From Rickettsia typhi (GTDB lineage Bacteria > Pseudomonadota > Alphaproteobacteria > Rickettsiales > Deianiraeaceae): a stretch of 36,192 nucleotides of DNA. Each line of letters opens with the position of its first letter. Within the stretch, counting starts at the first letter, position 1. Below the pieces are notes generated by a model that was not told where the DNA came from, did no database searches, and worked only from the letters and a program-made list of their open reading frames with translations. Of this stretch, positions 14,095 to 23,243 are shown in pieces. A program made the position numbers and the translations under genes. The stretch is from assembly GCA_945898725.1 (NCBI GenBank), contig CAMDIK010000010.1, positions 1-36,192 of the forward strand, written 5' to 3'.

Positions 14095-15858
14095 ATGACA
14101 GATGAACAAGCTATAGTTGTTGGCGAAAACAATAATGCAGTTGATATTGCAAAAGTTGATAGTGAAGTTTTAAACCAGGAGGGCGAAGAAAAAAAGCCTG
14201 TTTCTTTTCAGAAGAAAATATCATTGAAAATTCCGCAAAAAAAACCTGAAGTTGCACCCGTGGCAGATCTAATAAATACCATGGAAAATAAGCCGGTTAT
14301 TGAATCAAGAGATGTGAAATCTTCAGATATTGGCAAAATTGACGATATAGCAGCAATTGAATTTGTAATTCAAGATAGCCCCCAAGCTGCAGCGCAAGCG
14401 GAAGATCAGCAACTGGATCTTATGGCGGAAAAGCCCCATCATAACAGAAGAAATAATAACAGAAATAACAACAATCATCACAGAAATAACCACTCTAATA
14501 ATAATGCCAATAACGAAGATGATAATCGTGGGGAAGATGCCTACCTTGACGAGCAGCAGATAAATTTTGCATACCCGGCAGACCCTGAAGCTTCTATAAT
14601 TGTAAAGCGCTTGAAGGAAGAAAGGGTGCCAAATTTGCTAAAAATGGCAGAGGAATATGGCGTTTTGAATTATCATAGAATGCTAAAGCAAGACTTGATT
14701 ACTTCAATTTTAAAACAGGCGGCATTTAAGGGAAAATTGATATATTCTGAAGGAATTTTGGAAATTGGGCACGATGGGAACGGATTTTTGCGTTCTCAAA
14801 GTGAAAATTATGTTCCATGTTCGGACGATGTTTTTATTTCCAATAACCAGGTTAGAAAATTTGGGCTTAGATTCGGCGATTTAATCGGCGGATATGCCAG
14901 GGCTCCTAAAAAAGGTGAAAGATATTTCTCACTTTTGCGCTTGATGGAAATAAATAACACAAAAGCCGAAGATGTTTCAACAAAAGTTAATTTTGAAAAC
15001 TTAACCCCGCTTTACCCAAGGGAAAGGCTGAATTTGGAAATGGCAAGCGGCAGAAAAGATTGCTCAACGCGCGTTATTGACCTAATTAGCCCAATAGGAA
15101 AAGGGCAAAGAGCCTTGATTGTTGCCCCGCCAAAAAGCGGAAAAACCGTGATGATGCAAAATATCGCCCATGCAATTAACGATAACCATCCGGAAGTTTA
15201 CCTAATGTATCTTGGAATTGACGAGCGCCCGGAGGAATTTACCGAAATGCAAAGAACAATCAAGGGTGAGGTGGTTAGTTCAACTTTTGACGAGCCTTCA
15301 AGCCGTCACGTTGCACTTGCTGAAATTGTAATTGAAAAAGCAAAAAGACTTGTGGAACAGGGCAGGGACGTTGTGATTTTACTTGACTCAATAACAAGAC
15401 TTGCCAGGGCTTATAACAATGTTGTGCCTTCATCCGGGAAAATTTTAAGTGGCGGTGTAGACTCAAACGCCCTTCATAAACCAAAAAGATTTTTCGGCGC
15501 TGCAAGAAATATTGAAAATGGCGGATCTTTAACCATTATTGCAACCGCGCTGGTTGACACAGGTTCGAAAATGGACGAGGTTATTTTTGAAGAATTCAAA
15601 GGAACGGGTAATTCGGAAATTGTTCTTGATCGCAAAATTGCCGACAGAAGAGTGTTCCCCGCGATTGATGTTCTTAAATCTGGTACCAGAAAAGAAGAGG
15701 AAATGGTGGACGAGGACGTTCTGACAAAAATGTGGATGCTTCGCCGCGTTTTGGGTGGAATGGGCGCCAGCCACGAGGCTCTTGAATTTTTGGTGAAAAA
15801 AATCAAAGAAACCAAGAACAATGTTGAATTTTTCTCTAAAATGAACACGCTGGGGTAG
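14095..15858 (+). CDS. rho: Transcription termination factor Rho with a long N-terminal extension
   Basis: The 587-residue protein is the hexameric RNA-dependent ATPase that ends transcription of untranslated RNA. The Rho N-domain lies at about 176-210, the RNA-binding cold-shock-like domain at 213-290, and the motor from 320. The motor has VAPPKSGKT (343-351, Walker A), [14 protein letters not shown] (372-385), [13 protein letters not shown] and the [19 protein letters not shown] segment. About 160 residues precede the Rho N-domain; 115-145 are almost wholly Asn, His and Arg, followed by an acidic stretch. Standard Rho is about 420 residues. Such basic low-complexity insertions are known in other phyla and can bind RNA; here that is inference. 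The gene has its own promoter. Confidence 0.95.
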   Translation: MTDEQAIVVGENNNAVDIAKVDSEVLNQEGEEKKPVSFQKKISLKIPQKKPEVAPVADLINTMENKPVIESRDVKSSDIGKIDDIAAIEFVIQDSPQAAAQAEDQQLDLMAEKPHHNRRNNNRNNNNHHRNNHSNNNANNEDDNRGEDAYLDEQQINFAYPADPEASIIVKRLKEERVPNLLKMAEEYGVLNYHRMLKQDLITSILKQAAFKGKLIYSEGILEIGHDGNGFLRSQSENYVPCSDDVFISNNQVRKFGLRFGDLIGGYARAPKKGERYFSLLRLMEINNTKAEDVSTKVNFENLTPLYPRERLNLEMASGRKDCSTRVIDLISPIGKGQRALIVAPPKSGKTVMMQNIAHAINDNHPEVYLMYLGIDERPEEFTEMQRTIKGEVVSSTFDEPSSRHVALAEIVIEKAKRLVEQGRDVVILLDSITRLARAYNNVVPSSGKILSGGVDSNALHKPKRFFGAARNIENGGSLTIIATALVDTGSKMDEVIFEEFKGTGNSEIVLDRKIADRRVFPAIDVLKSGTRKEEEMVDEDVLTKMWMLRRVLGGMGASHEALEFLVKKIKETKNNVEFFSKMNTLG

Positions 15859-15874
15859 GAGGGTGAAAAAGTGC

Positions 15875-15902
15875 TTGACAATTAAACTTTCCCAATCATA
15901 GT
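15875..15902 (+). promoter_or_regulatory. Promoter downstream of rho
   Basis: TTGACA at 15875-15880 and CATAGT at 15897-15902, spacer 16, predict a start near 15909. No plus-strand gene follows until the UDP-glucose dehydrogenase gene at 17840; the next gene (DUF3800) is on the opposite strand. The likely product is the structured RNA described next. Confidence 0.4.
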
Positions 15903-15908
15903 ATTTAT

Positions 15909-16020
15909 TGACTCTTGTGCGTTTCGAAAGCTTGGGCACCTATGCACGAGCGACTTTGTGTAGAGCGCCTGGGGTTATTGTTTCTGATACATCCAATGTC
16001 GATATTTATCAGTTTTTATT
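15909..16020 (+). ncRNA. Candidate small RNA, antisense to the DUF3800 3' end
   Basis: Between the promoter after rho and the convergent DUF3800 stop lies a stretch (about 15913-15975) visibly richer in G+C than the rest of the window, with no convincing ORF. CTTGTGC (15914-15920) can pair with a GCACGAG near 15943-15949, enclosing TTTCGAAA and CTTGGGCACC. A 6-bp stem CTGATA/TATCAG (15984-15989 and 16007-16012) followed by TTTTTATT could be the terminator. The RNA would then be about 110 bases and overlap the last ~45 bases of the DUF3800 gene in antisense. It matches no RNA family that I recognise. Confidence 0.33.
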
Positions 16021-16724
16021 CTATTTGGATATTTTCCAGTGGTAATACCTATGTTAAATGACTTATAGTGCTCTGAAGGGGTTAATTCCCTTATACACTT
16101 ATTGATAGTTTTATAAATTTTTTCTTTTGCTATCGTTTTTTTATCTCTTCTGCCATTTTCTGTTTTTCCAACTAATTTGTCATTTAGCTTTGAGCATATC
16201 GCCCCAAGAATTAAATCGATACCTTGTAACAAAACATGCTTACTGGAGTCAATTTCTGATATTTGAGATGTATTGATGTTTAATTTAGTTTTGATAAAAT
16301 CTTTAAATTCACGTACTTTTGCTGAATTTTGATAAGGTAGTCTATCGAGATTTAGTTGTGAAATATTTTCATGTCCAAATGAGTTTGCAAGAAATATATT
16401 ATAAAGTTTAAAAAAAGACATTTCATCATCATGGTATATCATGGTATATATATTTGGCACAAAGAATATTCTACATTTTATATATCCAGATTCTATTAAT
16501 TGAAATATTGCTTTAATAAATTTCTCATATATCTCCATTTTCCATCTTGAATCGGAGATTTTATTCCATTTGATCTCACCATGATATTCACCTTTTGCAT
16601 TTAATAAATATGATTCAATATATTGCATTTGTGATTCTGCTAATAATATTCCGCCTAAGAAATATGAATATTTACTTCCCTTGCGGTCTGATTCATCGGA
16701 GAATATAATATATTTTTCACTCAT
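15975..16724 (-). CDS. DUF3800 family protein
   Basis: The 249-residue protein opens with KYIIFSDESDRKG (4-16), the D-E-S motif of DUF3800. It goes on with YFLGGILL and contains DSSKHVLLQGIDLILGAICSKLN, the family's second acidic block (DS...LQ-x-x-D-x-x-x-GA). DUF3800 proteins are predicted nucleases of an RNase H-like type and often lie in variable or mobile regions; no activity is firmly known to me. Minus-strand TATAAT (16769-16764) with TTGACG 15 bases further upstream could be its promoter. It is flanked by a candidate antisense RNA and by the polysaccharide locus, and its base composition is as AT-rich as the glycosyltransferase genes. Confidence 0.7.
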   Translation of the reverse strand: MSEKYIIFSDESDRKGSKYSYFLGGILLAESQMQYIESYLLNAKGEYHGEIKWNKISDSRWKMEIYEKFIKAIFQLIESGYIKCRIFFVPNIYTMIYHDDEMSFFKLYNIFLANSFGHENISQLNLDRLPYQNSAKVREFKDFIKTKLNINTSQISEIDSSKHVLLQGIDLILGAICSKLNDKLVGKTENGRRDKKTIAKEKIYKTINKCIRELTPSEHYKSFNIGITTGKYPNRIKTDKYRHWMYQKQ

Positions 16725-16786
16725 ATTATCGGAAATATTTTACCAAAAATCGTAAATATTTTTATTATAGTCAAGCAAATTATTCG

Positions 16787-17743
16787 TCAATTCCAATACA
16801 TTTTGAGCTTTCTAAAGATGCGCCCTGGAGCCTTAAGCGAAAGTAATTTTTTTGCGATTGTGATATAATTTCTTTTATATTGTTTTCGAAAATTTTTTGC
16901 ATATTCATTCCATGCGTGCAGGTTATTTTTAATTTCTGTTTTTTCAAGCCCAATATAATCTTGTTCAATATCCTCTTGAGACATATAAGAATCACCACTT
17001 GAGCAATGGGTTCCATCATCATTGAAGCCGATATTTTTTAAAAATGTTTCTCTTGGATGAATAAATAGCCTATTTTCTATAAACATAGAAGCGTACCACC
17101 TGATTGCCCATGAATCATTTTTGCCATTGATTTTATCTTGTAGCATTTGAACATAATTGTATGAATTATTTAGATTAAATTCATATTGTATTTTGCTTGC
17201 AATAATTGTTTGTAATAAGGCTTTTTCGCTCCAATTTACCTTTTCCCATCTATCTTTCCAGGTGCCCCACCCCCAGCAATCTGTGAGTTTTGTCATTAAT
17301 AAAAATGGTTCCTTTTTGGAAAATTTAATTGGAAGTTGATACCCCGAGACGCCGGAAATAATTTTTTCATCCCTGTACTCATTTAGGCAGTCATTCATGA
17401 AGTTTAGAAAATGCTTGTTTACTATTATGTCATCTTCGAGAACAATTATTTTCTTGTATTGATTAATGATTTCTGTAACGCCATTGATGATGTTCTGTGA
17501 TAATCCAAAGTTTTCCTCTCTTTCGATAATTTTTACAGATTGAAAGCCGTTAATTGTTTTTATATACTGTCTGATCTTGATAATATTGCTTTTTGTTTCT
17601 TCGTTTGCATTATTTTTCGGCGCATCGGAATAAATATAAAGATCGCTCTGCTTTGCAAGTATGTTATTTTGCAGGGCGGAAATGACTTGTTTTAAGCTGT
17701 TGAATCTTGAATATGTAAATATTACAATTGGCGAAAGTTCCAT
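16787..17743 (-). CDS. GT2/GT-A-fold glycosyltransferase
   Basis: Taking the ATG at 17743, the product is 318 residues and begins MELSPIVIFTYSRFNSLKQ, the usual first strand and helix of a GT-A fold. The sugar-nucleotide site shows in IIVLEDDIIVNKHFL, with an acidic EDD in place of DxD. Downstream DCWGWGTWKDRWEKVNW is the W/G-rich acceptor region shared by GNT-I-like family 2 transferases. The enzyme probably adds a sugar to the surface glycan at the cytoplasmic face of the inner membrane. It is the leftmost gene of the polysaccharide locus and divergent from the UDP-glucose dehydrogenase gene. Donor and acceptor are unknown. Confidence 0.75.
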   Translation of the reverse strand: MELSPIVIFTYSRFNSLKQVISALQNNILAKQSDLYIYSDAPKNNANEETKSNIIKIRQYIKTINGFQSVKIIEREENFGLSQNIINGVTEIINQYKKIIVLEDDIIVNKHFLNFMNDCLNEYRDEKIISGVSGYQLPIKFSKKEPFLLMTKLTDCWGWGTWKDRWEKVNWSEKALLQTIIASKIQYEFNLNNSYNYVQMLQDKINGKNDSWAIRWYASMFIENRLFIHPRETFLKNIGFNDDGTHCSSGDSYMSQEDIEQDYIGLEKTEIKNNLHAWNEYAKNFRKQYKRNYITIAKKLLSLKAPGRIFRKLKMYWN

Positions 17744-17781
17744 AAAATGATAGACAAACTTTATTTGAAAATGACCTTGCA

Positions 17782-17811
17782 AATAATAAAAAGCAAAATA
17801 ATAAAAAGCAA
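17782..17811. repeat. 15-bp tandem repeat, two copies, between divergent glycan genes
   Basis: AATAATAAAAAGCAA is present at 17782-17796 and again, perfectly, at 17797-17811, in the 96-base gap between the divergent glycosyltransferase and UDP-glucose dehydrogenase genes. It could alter promoter spacing if copy number varies; no clear -10/-35 pair is visible around it. Confidence 0.8.
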
Positions 17812-17839
17812 GTTATATTGCGTAAATATGATTAAATAT

Positions 17840-19141
17840 ATGAATATTGCAGTTATTGGCACTGGTTATGTTGGCTTAACAACTGGTGTTTGCATGTCAA
17901 AGTGGCATAATGTTATTTGCATTGACATTAACGAAGAAAGAATAAAGACTTGTAATGATGGCATTTGCCCAATATATGAGAAAGATTTGGAAGCTTTAAT
18001 GCAAGATGGTATTAGAACTGGTAAATTAAGTTTTGGTTTAACCGTTCCTCAAGGTTTTGATATTGATGTTGTGATGTTGTGCGTTGGAACTCCCGAAATG
18101 CAAGATGGCAGTGTTGATATGCAATATATTTGGAACTGTGCCTCAAATATTGCTGATATCATAAATAGTAATAACAAGAAAATTGTTGTAACCACCAAAT
18201 CAACCGTTCCACCGGGAACAGGTATGGAGATATTTCACATGTTAAGCAAGAAGTGCAATACTGAAAAATTTTCGATTGCATCGAATCCAGAGTTTTTAAG
18301 AGAAGGAAGCGCTGTTTCTGACTTTATGAACCCAGATAGAATTGTAATAGGAAGCAACGATTCTTTTGCAATTAGCGTTTTATCAAATTTATATCAACCA
18401 TTTACAAATCAAGGCTTTTCTTTAATGTCAACTTCACTGGAAAATAGTGAGATGATTAAGTATGTTTCTAATTCAATGCTTGCAAGCAGGATTTCGTTTA
18501 TTAACGAAATGGCAAATATATGTGAGCTTTTTGGCGCTAATATAAAGGAAGTTATACGCGGTGTTAGTTATGATAAAAGAATAGGTGATACATGTTTGCA
18601 GCCTGGGTGTGGATATGGTGGGTCATGCTTTCCAAAAGATGTTCAGGCCTTGTTGAATCTTGCGAAAAATAAGGGTTATCATGCGAATGTATTGGCCGCA
18701 ACTCACACTGCAAACGAATATCAAAAAAGCGTTATATTTGAGAAAATATCGCAATATTTTGACCACAATTTAACAGGAAAGACGGTGGCGGTTTTGGGTC
18801 TTTCATTTAAACCGGGAACTGATGATGTTAAGCATTCTCCAGCGTTACATTTTATTGAAAAAGCTCTTGAAAAAGGCATGAAAATTAAATCATATGATCC
18901 ACAAGGAATGAAAAATGCTCAAAAATATTTTACAATCAATGATATTTGCTATGCAAATTCAACAACAGAATGCACTCAAGATGCCGATGTGATTGCAATA
19001 TTTGCAGATTGGCAAGAGTTTAAAGATTTTAATTATTGCTCTTTGGAGAAGGGCAAGGTTATATTTGACGGAAGAAATTGTTTAAATAAAGATGAATTGA
19101 TTCAAGCTGGATTTAAGTATTATGGGATTGGGATTGTTTAA
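17840..19141 (+). CDS. ugd: UDP-glucose 6-dehydrogenase
   Basis: From the ATG at 17840 the protein is 433 residues and starts MNIAVIGTGYVGL, the standard NAD-binding start. Two in-frame ATGs further upstream (17828 and the frame opening at 17747) would add non-family residues. It oxidises UDP-glucose to UDP-glucuronate. Motifs: STVPPGTG (121-128), NPEFLREGSAV (149-159), CGYGGSCFPKD (257-267) with the catalytic Cys263, and KPGTDDVKHSP near the C-terminal domain. It supplies an acidic sugar nucleotide to the glycan locus. The next gene follows after nine bases. Confidence 0.93.
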   Translation: MNIAVIGTGYVGLTTGVCMSKWHNVICIDINEERIKTCNDGICPIYEKDLEALMQDGIRTGKLSFGLTVPQGFDIDVVMLCVGTPEMQDGSVDMQYIWNCASNIADIINSNNKKIVVTTKSTVPPGTGMEIFHMLSKKCNTEKFSIASNPEFLREGSAVSDFMNPDRIVIGSNDSFAISVLSNLYQPFTNQGFSLMSTSLENSEMIKYVSNSMLASRISFINEMANICELFGANIKEVIRGVSYDKRIGDTCLQPGCGYGGSCFPKDVQALLNLAKNKGYHANVLAATHTANEYQKSVIFEKISQYFDHNLTGKTVAVLGLSFKPGTDDVKHSPALHFIEKALEKGMKIKSYDPQGMKNAQKYFTINDICYANSTTECTQDADVIAIFADWQEFKDFNYCSLEKGKVIFDGRNCLNKDELIQAGFKYYGIGIV

Positions 19142-19150
19142 TATTTTTTT

Positions 19151-19960
19151 ATGTTCTTTTTAAAATTCGAAGGTCGTCTTGGAAATGTAATAATGCAATA
19201 TACTCAGGCAGTTTGCATGTCGCGAAAATATGGTTTTCCAATTATCGTAGGATTCAATAAGGATTTGCAAAAAATTTTCAAGACCAAGATCAATTTTTTT
19301 ATACGATGGATATACTCTCTATTTACATTTTTAATAAAGATTATCTATTTTAAAGAGCTCAAAAGCCTTGTTGTATATGATAATGCTGAAGACCGTAAAA
19401 TTAAAGTTTTTGGTAAGTTTAATTTATTTTATCATCAATTTCGTATGCAATATTTATTGCAATTATTGCAAGATAATAAAATACAGTTAAATACAAAATA
19501 TGGCAATAAGGTTCTGAAGAAGTATAATCTTGTAAATACAAAATATATTGCAATACACATTCGTGGAACAGATTTTAAAGAATATGGTCTTGATTCATTT
19601 GGTTTTGATTGTACCTTGCCACTTGAGTATTATGTTGATATTTTGTCTACAATAAAAAAAGATTTGCCAGTTATTATTTGCACAGATGATGTGCAAAAAG
19701 TGAAAAAATCGAATCTTTTCCCAAATGCTGATATACAAAACAGAAGTGCAACCGAGGATTTTATAATTTTGCAAAATGCGTCATTTTTAATAACAGCAAA
19801 TAGCACATTTTCTTACTCAGCTATGTTTTTAAGTAAAAATCTTGTTATGGCATATATTCCGAAATATGGATTTGGTCAAAATGTTAAGAAATATCATTTA
19901 TTAATTGATAATGATTTGTTGTTATCTACAATGCAAACAAAACTTACCCTAGTTGATTAG
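19151..19960 (+). CDS. GT11-like fucosyltransferase
   Basis: The 269-residue protein has the GT11 (alpha-1,2-fucosyltransferase) layout. FEGRLGNVIMQYTQAV (6-21) resembles GRLGNQLFQYA. AIHIRGTDF (134-142) matches H-x-R-x-x-D, the GDP-fucose-binding loop. ITANSTFSYSAMFL (214-227) matches the conserved 'NSTFSWWAAxL'. The gene sits directly before gmd, and fcl is in the same locus, so its donor GDP-fucose would be made locally. The usual HxRRGDY is HIRGTDF here, so activity should not be assumed. It lies nine bases after ugd. It probably acts in the cytoplasm on a lipid-linked glycan. Confidence 0.6.
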   Translation: MFFLKFEGRLGNVIMQYTQAVCMSRKYGFPIIVGFNKDLQKIFKTKINFFIRWIYSLFTFLIKIIYFKELKSLVVYDNAEDRKIKVFGKFNLFYHQFRMQYLLQLLQDNKIQLNTKYGNKVLKKYNLVNTKYIAIHIRGTDFKEYGLDSFGFDCTLPLEYYVDILSTIKKDLPVIICTDDVQKVKKSNLFPNADIQNRSATEDFIILQNASFLITANSTFSYSAMFLSKNLVMAYIPKYGFGQNVKKYHLLIDNDLLLSTMQTKLTLVD

Positions 19961-20037
19961 TTTATTTGGGTTCTTGATTAAAAAAGCTTGCATTTTATTT
20001 TATATGATTAGAAAGTGAATTAACATCTTTTTTTTGG

Positions 20038-21009
20038 GTGAAAAAAGCGCTAATTACAGGCATAACTGGGCAAGATGGCTCATACTTGGCAGAGCTTCTG
20101 CTTGAGAAAGGTTATGAAGTTCATGGAGTTATAAGAAGGCATTCCACAATCACAAATTCTTCAAGAATTGATCATTTGATTAATAATCCTGAAATTAATG
20201 GCATAAAGCTATTTTTGCATTATGGGGATCTTTTTGATGGCTCTGCATTGCATAGATTGATCGAAAAAGTTAATCCGGATGAAATTTACAATTTGGCGGC
20301 TCAAAGCCATGTTCGCGTTAGCTTCGATATTCCTGAATACACGGGAGATATAGTAGGAATTGGCACAACAAGAATTTTGGAGGCAATTCGTGACACTCGT
20401 GTAAATACAAAATTTTACCAGGCTTCAAGCTCGGAAATGTACGGGCTTGTTCAGGAAGTTCCGCAAAGGGAAACTACGCCATTTTACCCGCGCTCGCCTT
20501 ACGCCTGCGCCAAAGTTTATTCATATTGGATAACGGTTAATTACCGCGAAAGTTACGGAATTCACGCATCAAACGGGATATTATTTAACCATGAATCGCC
20601 TCGCAGAGGTGAAACTTTTGTTACAAGGAAAATAACGCGCGGGCTTGCGGACATATTACATGGGCGCGCAAAAGAACTTCGCCTTGGGAATCTTGATGCA
20701 AAGCGTGACTGGGGTTATGCAAAAGACTATGTTGAAGGCATGTGGCTTATGCTTCAGCAAGAAAAGCCGGATGATTACGTGCTTGCAACGAATGAAACCT
20801 ACTCGGTAAAAGACTTTTTAGTTGAGGCATTTACGCAAAAAGGCTTAAAATGGGAGGATTATGTTGTAATTGACCCGAAATATTTCCGCCCGGCAGAGGT
20901 TGAGCTTTTAATTGGCGATTATTCAAAAGCAAAAAAGCAACTTGGCTGGGAGCCGAAAGTGAAGTTTAAGGAACTTGTTAAAATGATGGTTGATGCGGAT
21001 TGTGTATGA
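20038..21009 (+). CDS. gmd: GDP-mannose 4,6-dehydratase
   Basis: The 323-residue protein starts with GTG at 20038, giving [21 protein letters not shown], the exact family N-terminus. It converts GDP-mannose to GDP-4-keto-6-deoxymannose using bound NADP. It has [13 protein letters not shown] (84-96), SSEMYG with Glu133, and YACAK with Tyr155/Lys159. [12 protein letters not shown] and the downstream Y-x-R-P-x-E-V-like segment ([14 protein letters not shown]) complete the match. With fcl (29848-30795) it makes GDP-L-fucose. Its codon and base use is noticeably less AT-rich than the neighbouring glycosyltransferases. It overlaps the next gene by four bases. Confidence 0.95.
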   Translation: MKKALITGITGQDGSYLAELLLEKGYEVHGVIRRHSTITNSSRIDHLINNPEINGIKLFLHYGDLFDGSALHRLIEKVNPDEIYNLAAQSHVRVSFDIPEYTGDIVGIGTTRILEAIRDTRVNTKFYQASSSEMYGLVQEVPQRETTPFYPRSPYACAKVYSYWITVNYRESYGIHASNGILFNHESPRRGETFVTRKITRGLADILHGRAKELRLGNLDAKRDWGYAKDYVEGMWLMLQQEKPDDYVLATNETYSVKDFLVEAFTQKGLKWEDYVVIDPKYFRPAEVELLIGDYSKAKKQLGWEPKVKFKELVKMMVDADCV

Positions 21010-21719
21010 GTAATGTATTAAAAAAAATAATTTCAATTTTACCAAACGCAATTGCAATACGTTTAAGGCATTTTGCTTCATTAATAAGATTAATTAATAA
21101 TAAGCGCTCTTACTTCATTATGCAACATGTCAATGCGTTATATAAACATAATATATATTTTAAATCATGGATAGATAGCTGGGAAGTTAATGCAACTGTA
21201 TTAAATGGAGAATGCACTCCTTGGATGAATTATGCGATAGTGCAATTTTTGATAGATAGAGTGCCAGCAAATATTAATATATTCGAGTATGGTAGCGGAT
21301 ATTCAACAATATTTTGGAGCAAAAGATGTAAAAGTGTGCATAGCGTAGAAAATGATGAGGAGTGGTTTGGCAAGATTTCAAGAGAACTAAAAAATTACAC
21401 AAATATACACCTTACATTTCAAGATCTTTCTAAAAATGGATGTAATTATGTTAATGCGATAGATAAAGGCATTAAATTTGACATTGTTGTGATTGATGGA
21501 AGGCATAGAGTAAAATGCTGTAAAGAAGTTATTCACCACTTGACAGATAATGGAGTTATAATATTAGATAACTCACAACGTGAATATTATTTAGAAGGTA
21601 TTGAGTTTCTCAAAAGTAAAGATTTTAAAGAATTACGCTTTCATCACATTGCCCCCTTGACATATGAAAATGAATGTACAAGCATTTATTATAGAAAAAA
21701 TAATATTTTTAATATATGA
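21006..21719 (+). CDS. SAM-dependent methyltransferase-like protein
   Basis: The ATG at 21006 overlaps the gmd stop (ATGA), giving 237 residues. A class I methyltransferase core is visible: [14 protein letters not shown] as the SAM-binding glycine motif, [10 protein letters not shown] with the acidic residue ending strand 2, [11 protein letters not shown], and GVIILDNS. The N-terminus is basic and hydrophobic ([19 protein letters not shown]) and may sit on the membrane. In this locus it probably methylates a sugar of the glycan; the substrate is unknown. Its own stop overlaps an ATG (ATGATAG) that was probably the original start of the next gene. Confidence 0.65.
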   Translation: MSNVLKKIISILPNAIAIRLRHFASLIRLINNKRSYFIMQHVNALYKHNIYFKSWIDSWEVNATVLNGECTPWMNYAIVQFLIDRVPANINIFEYGSGYSTIFWSKRCKSVHSVENDEEWFGKISRELKNYTNIHLTFQDLSKNGCNYVNAIDKGIKFDIVVIDGRHRVKCCKEVIHHLTDNGVIILDNSQREYYLEGIEFLKSKDFKELRFHHIAPLTYENECTSIYYRKNNIFNI

Positions 21720-21800
21720 TAGAGAATACTTTCAAAACAAGATTGGCTTGGGTCAAAGCCAGTATTTTACAATGAGAAAACCGGCGAGGTAAGCTATAAA

Positions 21801-23192
21801 ATGCTAGATGTAATCGATTGGTCTAATTTTGCATTTGATCTTGAAGGTTTAAAAAATTATATGCAATTTGGATATTGCGTTTTTGAGCATACGCCAATTA
21901 AAAATGTCAAATTCTTGCGATATTATTCAATTTTAACTCAGAATATTGACGAAAATGGCAAAAAGTCTATTAAAATTGAAAATTTGGAGGATCCATGTTT
22001 GCAATATATCGGCAAAAAATCTACAGTTGATGATGTAATGAGCACTATTACAAATCACATGGCAGATTTTGAAAAAACCAGAGACAAGTCAAAAAGAATT
22101 TTACTTCCATTATCTGGTGGTAATGACTCAAGATTCTTGGCATCCTTGATTAAAGATAAATCTAGCATTGATGCATATACTTACGGTCTTACCAAAACGG
22201 GTGATTGCTGGGAAACCGCCAGAGCCAAGGAAGTTGCAAAAAGGCTTGGAATTAATCACCAAGTTATCAAATTGAGAGATTTTAATGGTCCGCAGTATTG
22301 CCAAAAGGCTTTTGATGTGTATGGCTTACAAATGCCACTTCATGCGATGTATCATATGGAATTTTATGATAATATTATCAAACAATTTAGCGGGAATTAT
22401 GTAGTTGTGAGTGGTTCCGTTGGGGATTGGTTCGCTGGTGAAAAAATCCCATTAAACACACCAAAAGACCCAGACGATTTTTCAAAAATATTTTTTAATC
22501 ATGGAATTTCGATACCATCGGAGTTTATTAAAACTACTGATAGTAACGCAATTTGTGAAGAATATTTTGAGCAACACTCAAGCGCAATGAAGTCCAATAA
22601 AACTTGGGTAAGAGTTGCCATGTTTAGAAATCGAATTAATCTTGCGGGGTATATTTTTACAACCGCAAAGACATATCTTGAATCTTACACGCCGTATTAT
22701 GATATAGATATTGCATGGTCACAACTAAACTTATCTGACGAGGATGGCAAAGACAGAAAATGGCAAGCTGATTATTTTAAATCCATTGGGCTTGATGTTG
22801 AAAATGATGTCAATGTTAATGCAACAATAAAAAGTCTAAATCGGCTAGATTCTCTTGTTGTGCAGTCAAGTTTTGATATAAAATCACAGTTATTAAATGT
22901 TGAGAAGTTGAAGCAATTTGTGGTTGAAGAAAGGCTAAATTGGATAAATGAGCAATTAATTTGGCTTAAGAATACAAATTTAATATCAATTGAGGACTTT
23001 CTGCATAATATTAATTTCAACAATCCATTCACGCCAAATAAAATTGCAAATTTAGCAAACAGATTGCGAGGAAAGGCAATTAGTCTTGCCTTTGGAAACA
23101 AAATGCACAATGCTATCAAGGCGTTTAACGAATGGACAGTTTTAAAGCCAATTGAAATGATGATTGATTTGGCAAATAGAAAGAATTTATAA
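21801..23192 (+). CDS. PP-loop asparagine-synthase-like protein, 5' end disrupted
   Basis: The open frame from ATG 21801 encodes 463 residues with the ATP pyrophosphatase motif LPLSGGNDSRFLASL (102-116). Such proteins in glycan loci are thought to amidate or modify a sugar. The N-terminal glutaminase domain of true asparagine synthases is absent. The same frame stays open upstream to 21723 and reads like the family's natural start (..SKQDWLGSKPVFYNEKTG..), but it lacks a start codon. An ATG at 21716, coupled to the previous stop, is in another frame. Removing one base near 21730-21732 would join them as MIENTSKQDWLGSKP. The gene thus seems to have a +1 frameshift, with 21801 a possible restart. 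Function is uncertain. Confidence 0.6.
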   Translation: MLDVIDWSNFAFDLEGLKNYMQFGYCVFEHTPIKNVKFLRYYSILTQNIDENGKKSIKIENLEDPCLQYIGKKSTVDDVMSTITNHMADFEKTRDKSKRILLPLSGGNDSRFLASLIKDKSSIDAYTYGLTKTGDCWETARAKEVAKRLGINHQVIKLRDFNGPQYCQKAFDVYGLQMPLHAMYHMEFYDNIIKQFSGNYVVVSGSVGDWFAGEKIPLNTPKDPDDFSKIFFNHGISIPSEFIKTTDSNAICEEYFEQHSSAMKSNKTWVRVAMFRNRINLAGYIFTTAKTYLESYTPYYDIDIAWSQLNLSDEDGKDRKWQADYFKSIGLDVENDVNVNATIKSLNRLDSLVVQSSFDIKSQLLNVEKLKQFVVEERLNWINEQLIWLKNTNLISIEDFLHNINFNNPFTPNKIANLANRLRGKAISLAFGNKMHNAIKAFNEWTVLKPIEMMIDLANRKNL

Positions 23193-23203
23193 ATTTATTG
23201 GTG

Positions 23204-23228
23204 GGGAATTTTATTCAAAAAAAATCCC
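23204..23228. terminator. Possible bidirectional terminator between convergent glycan operons
   Basis: In the 51-base gap between the PP-loop gene and the convergent glycosyltransferase gene, GGGA(A)TTTT can pair with AAAATCCC around an ATTCAAAA loop. No strong T-run follows on either strand, so it is weak support. Confidence 0.3.
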
Positions 23229-23243
23229 TTCATTACCGCGATT

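Noticed and set aside
15474..15939. Two minus-strand frames of about 135 residues at the end of rho
   Set aside because: They mirror the conserved rho 3' end, and neither shows a family motif.
15909..15975. Degenerate tRNA or integration site after rho
   Set aside because: No T-arm (GGTTCAA) or acceptor pairing could be built, and no flanking repeat was seen.
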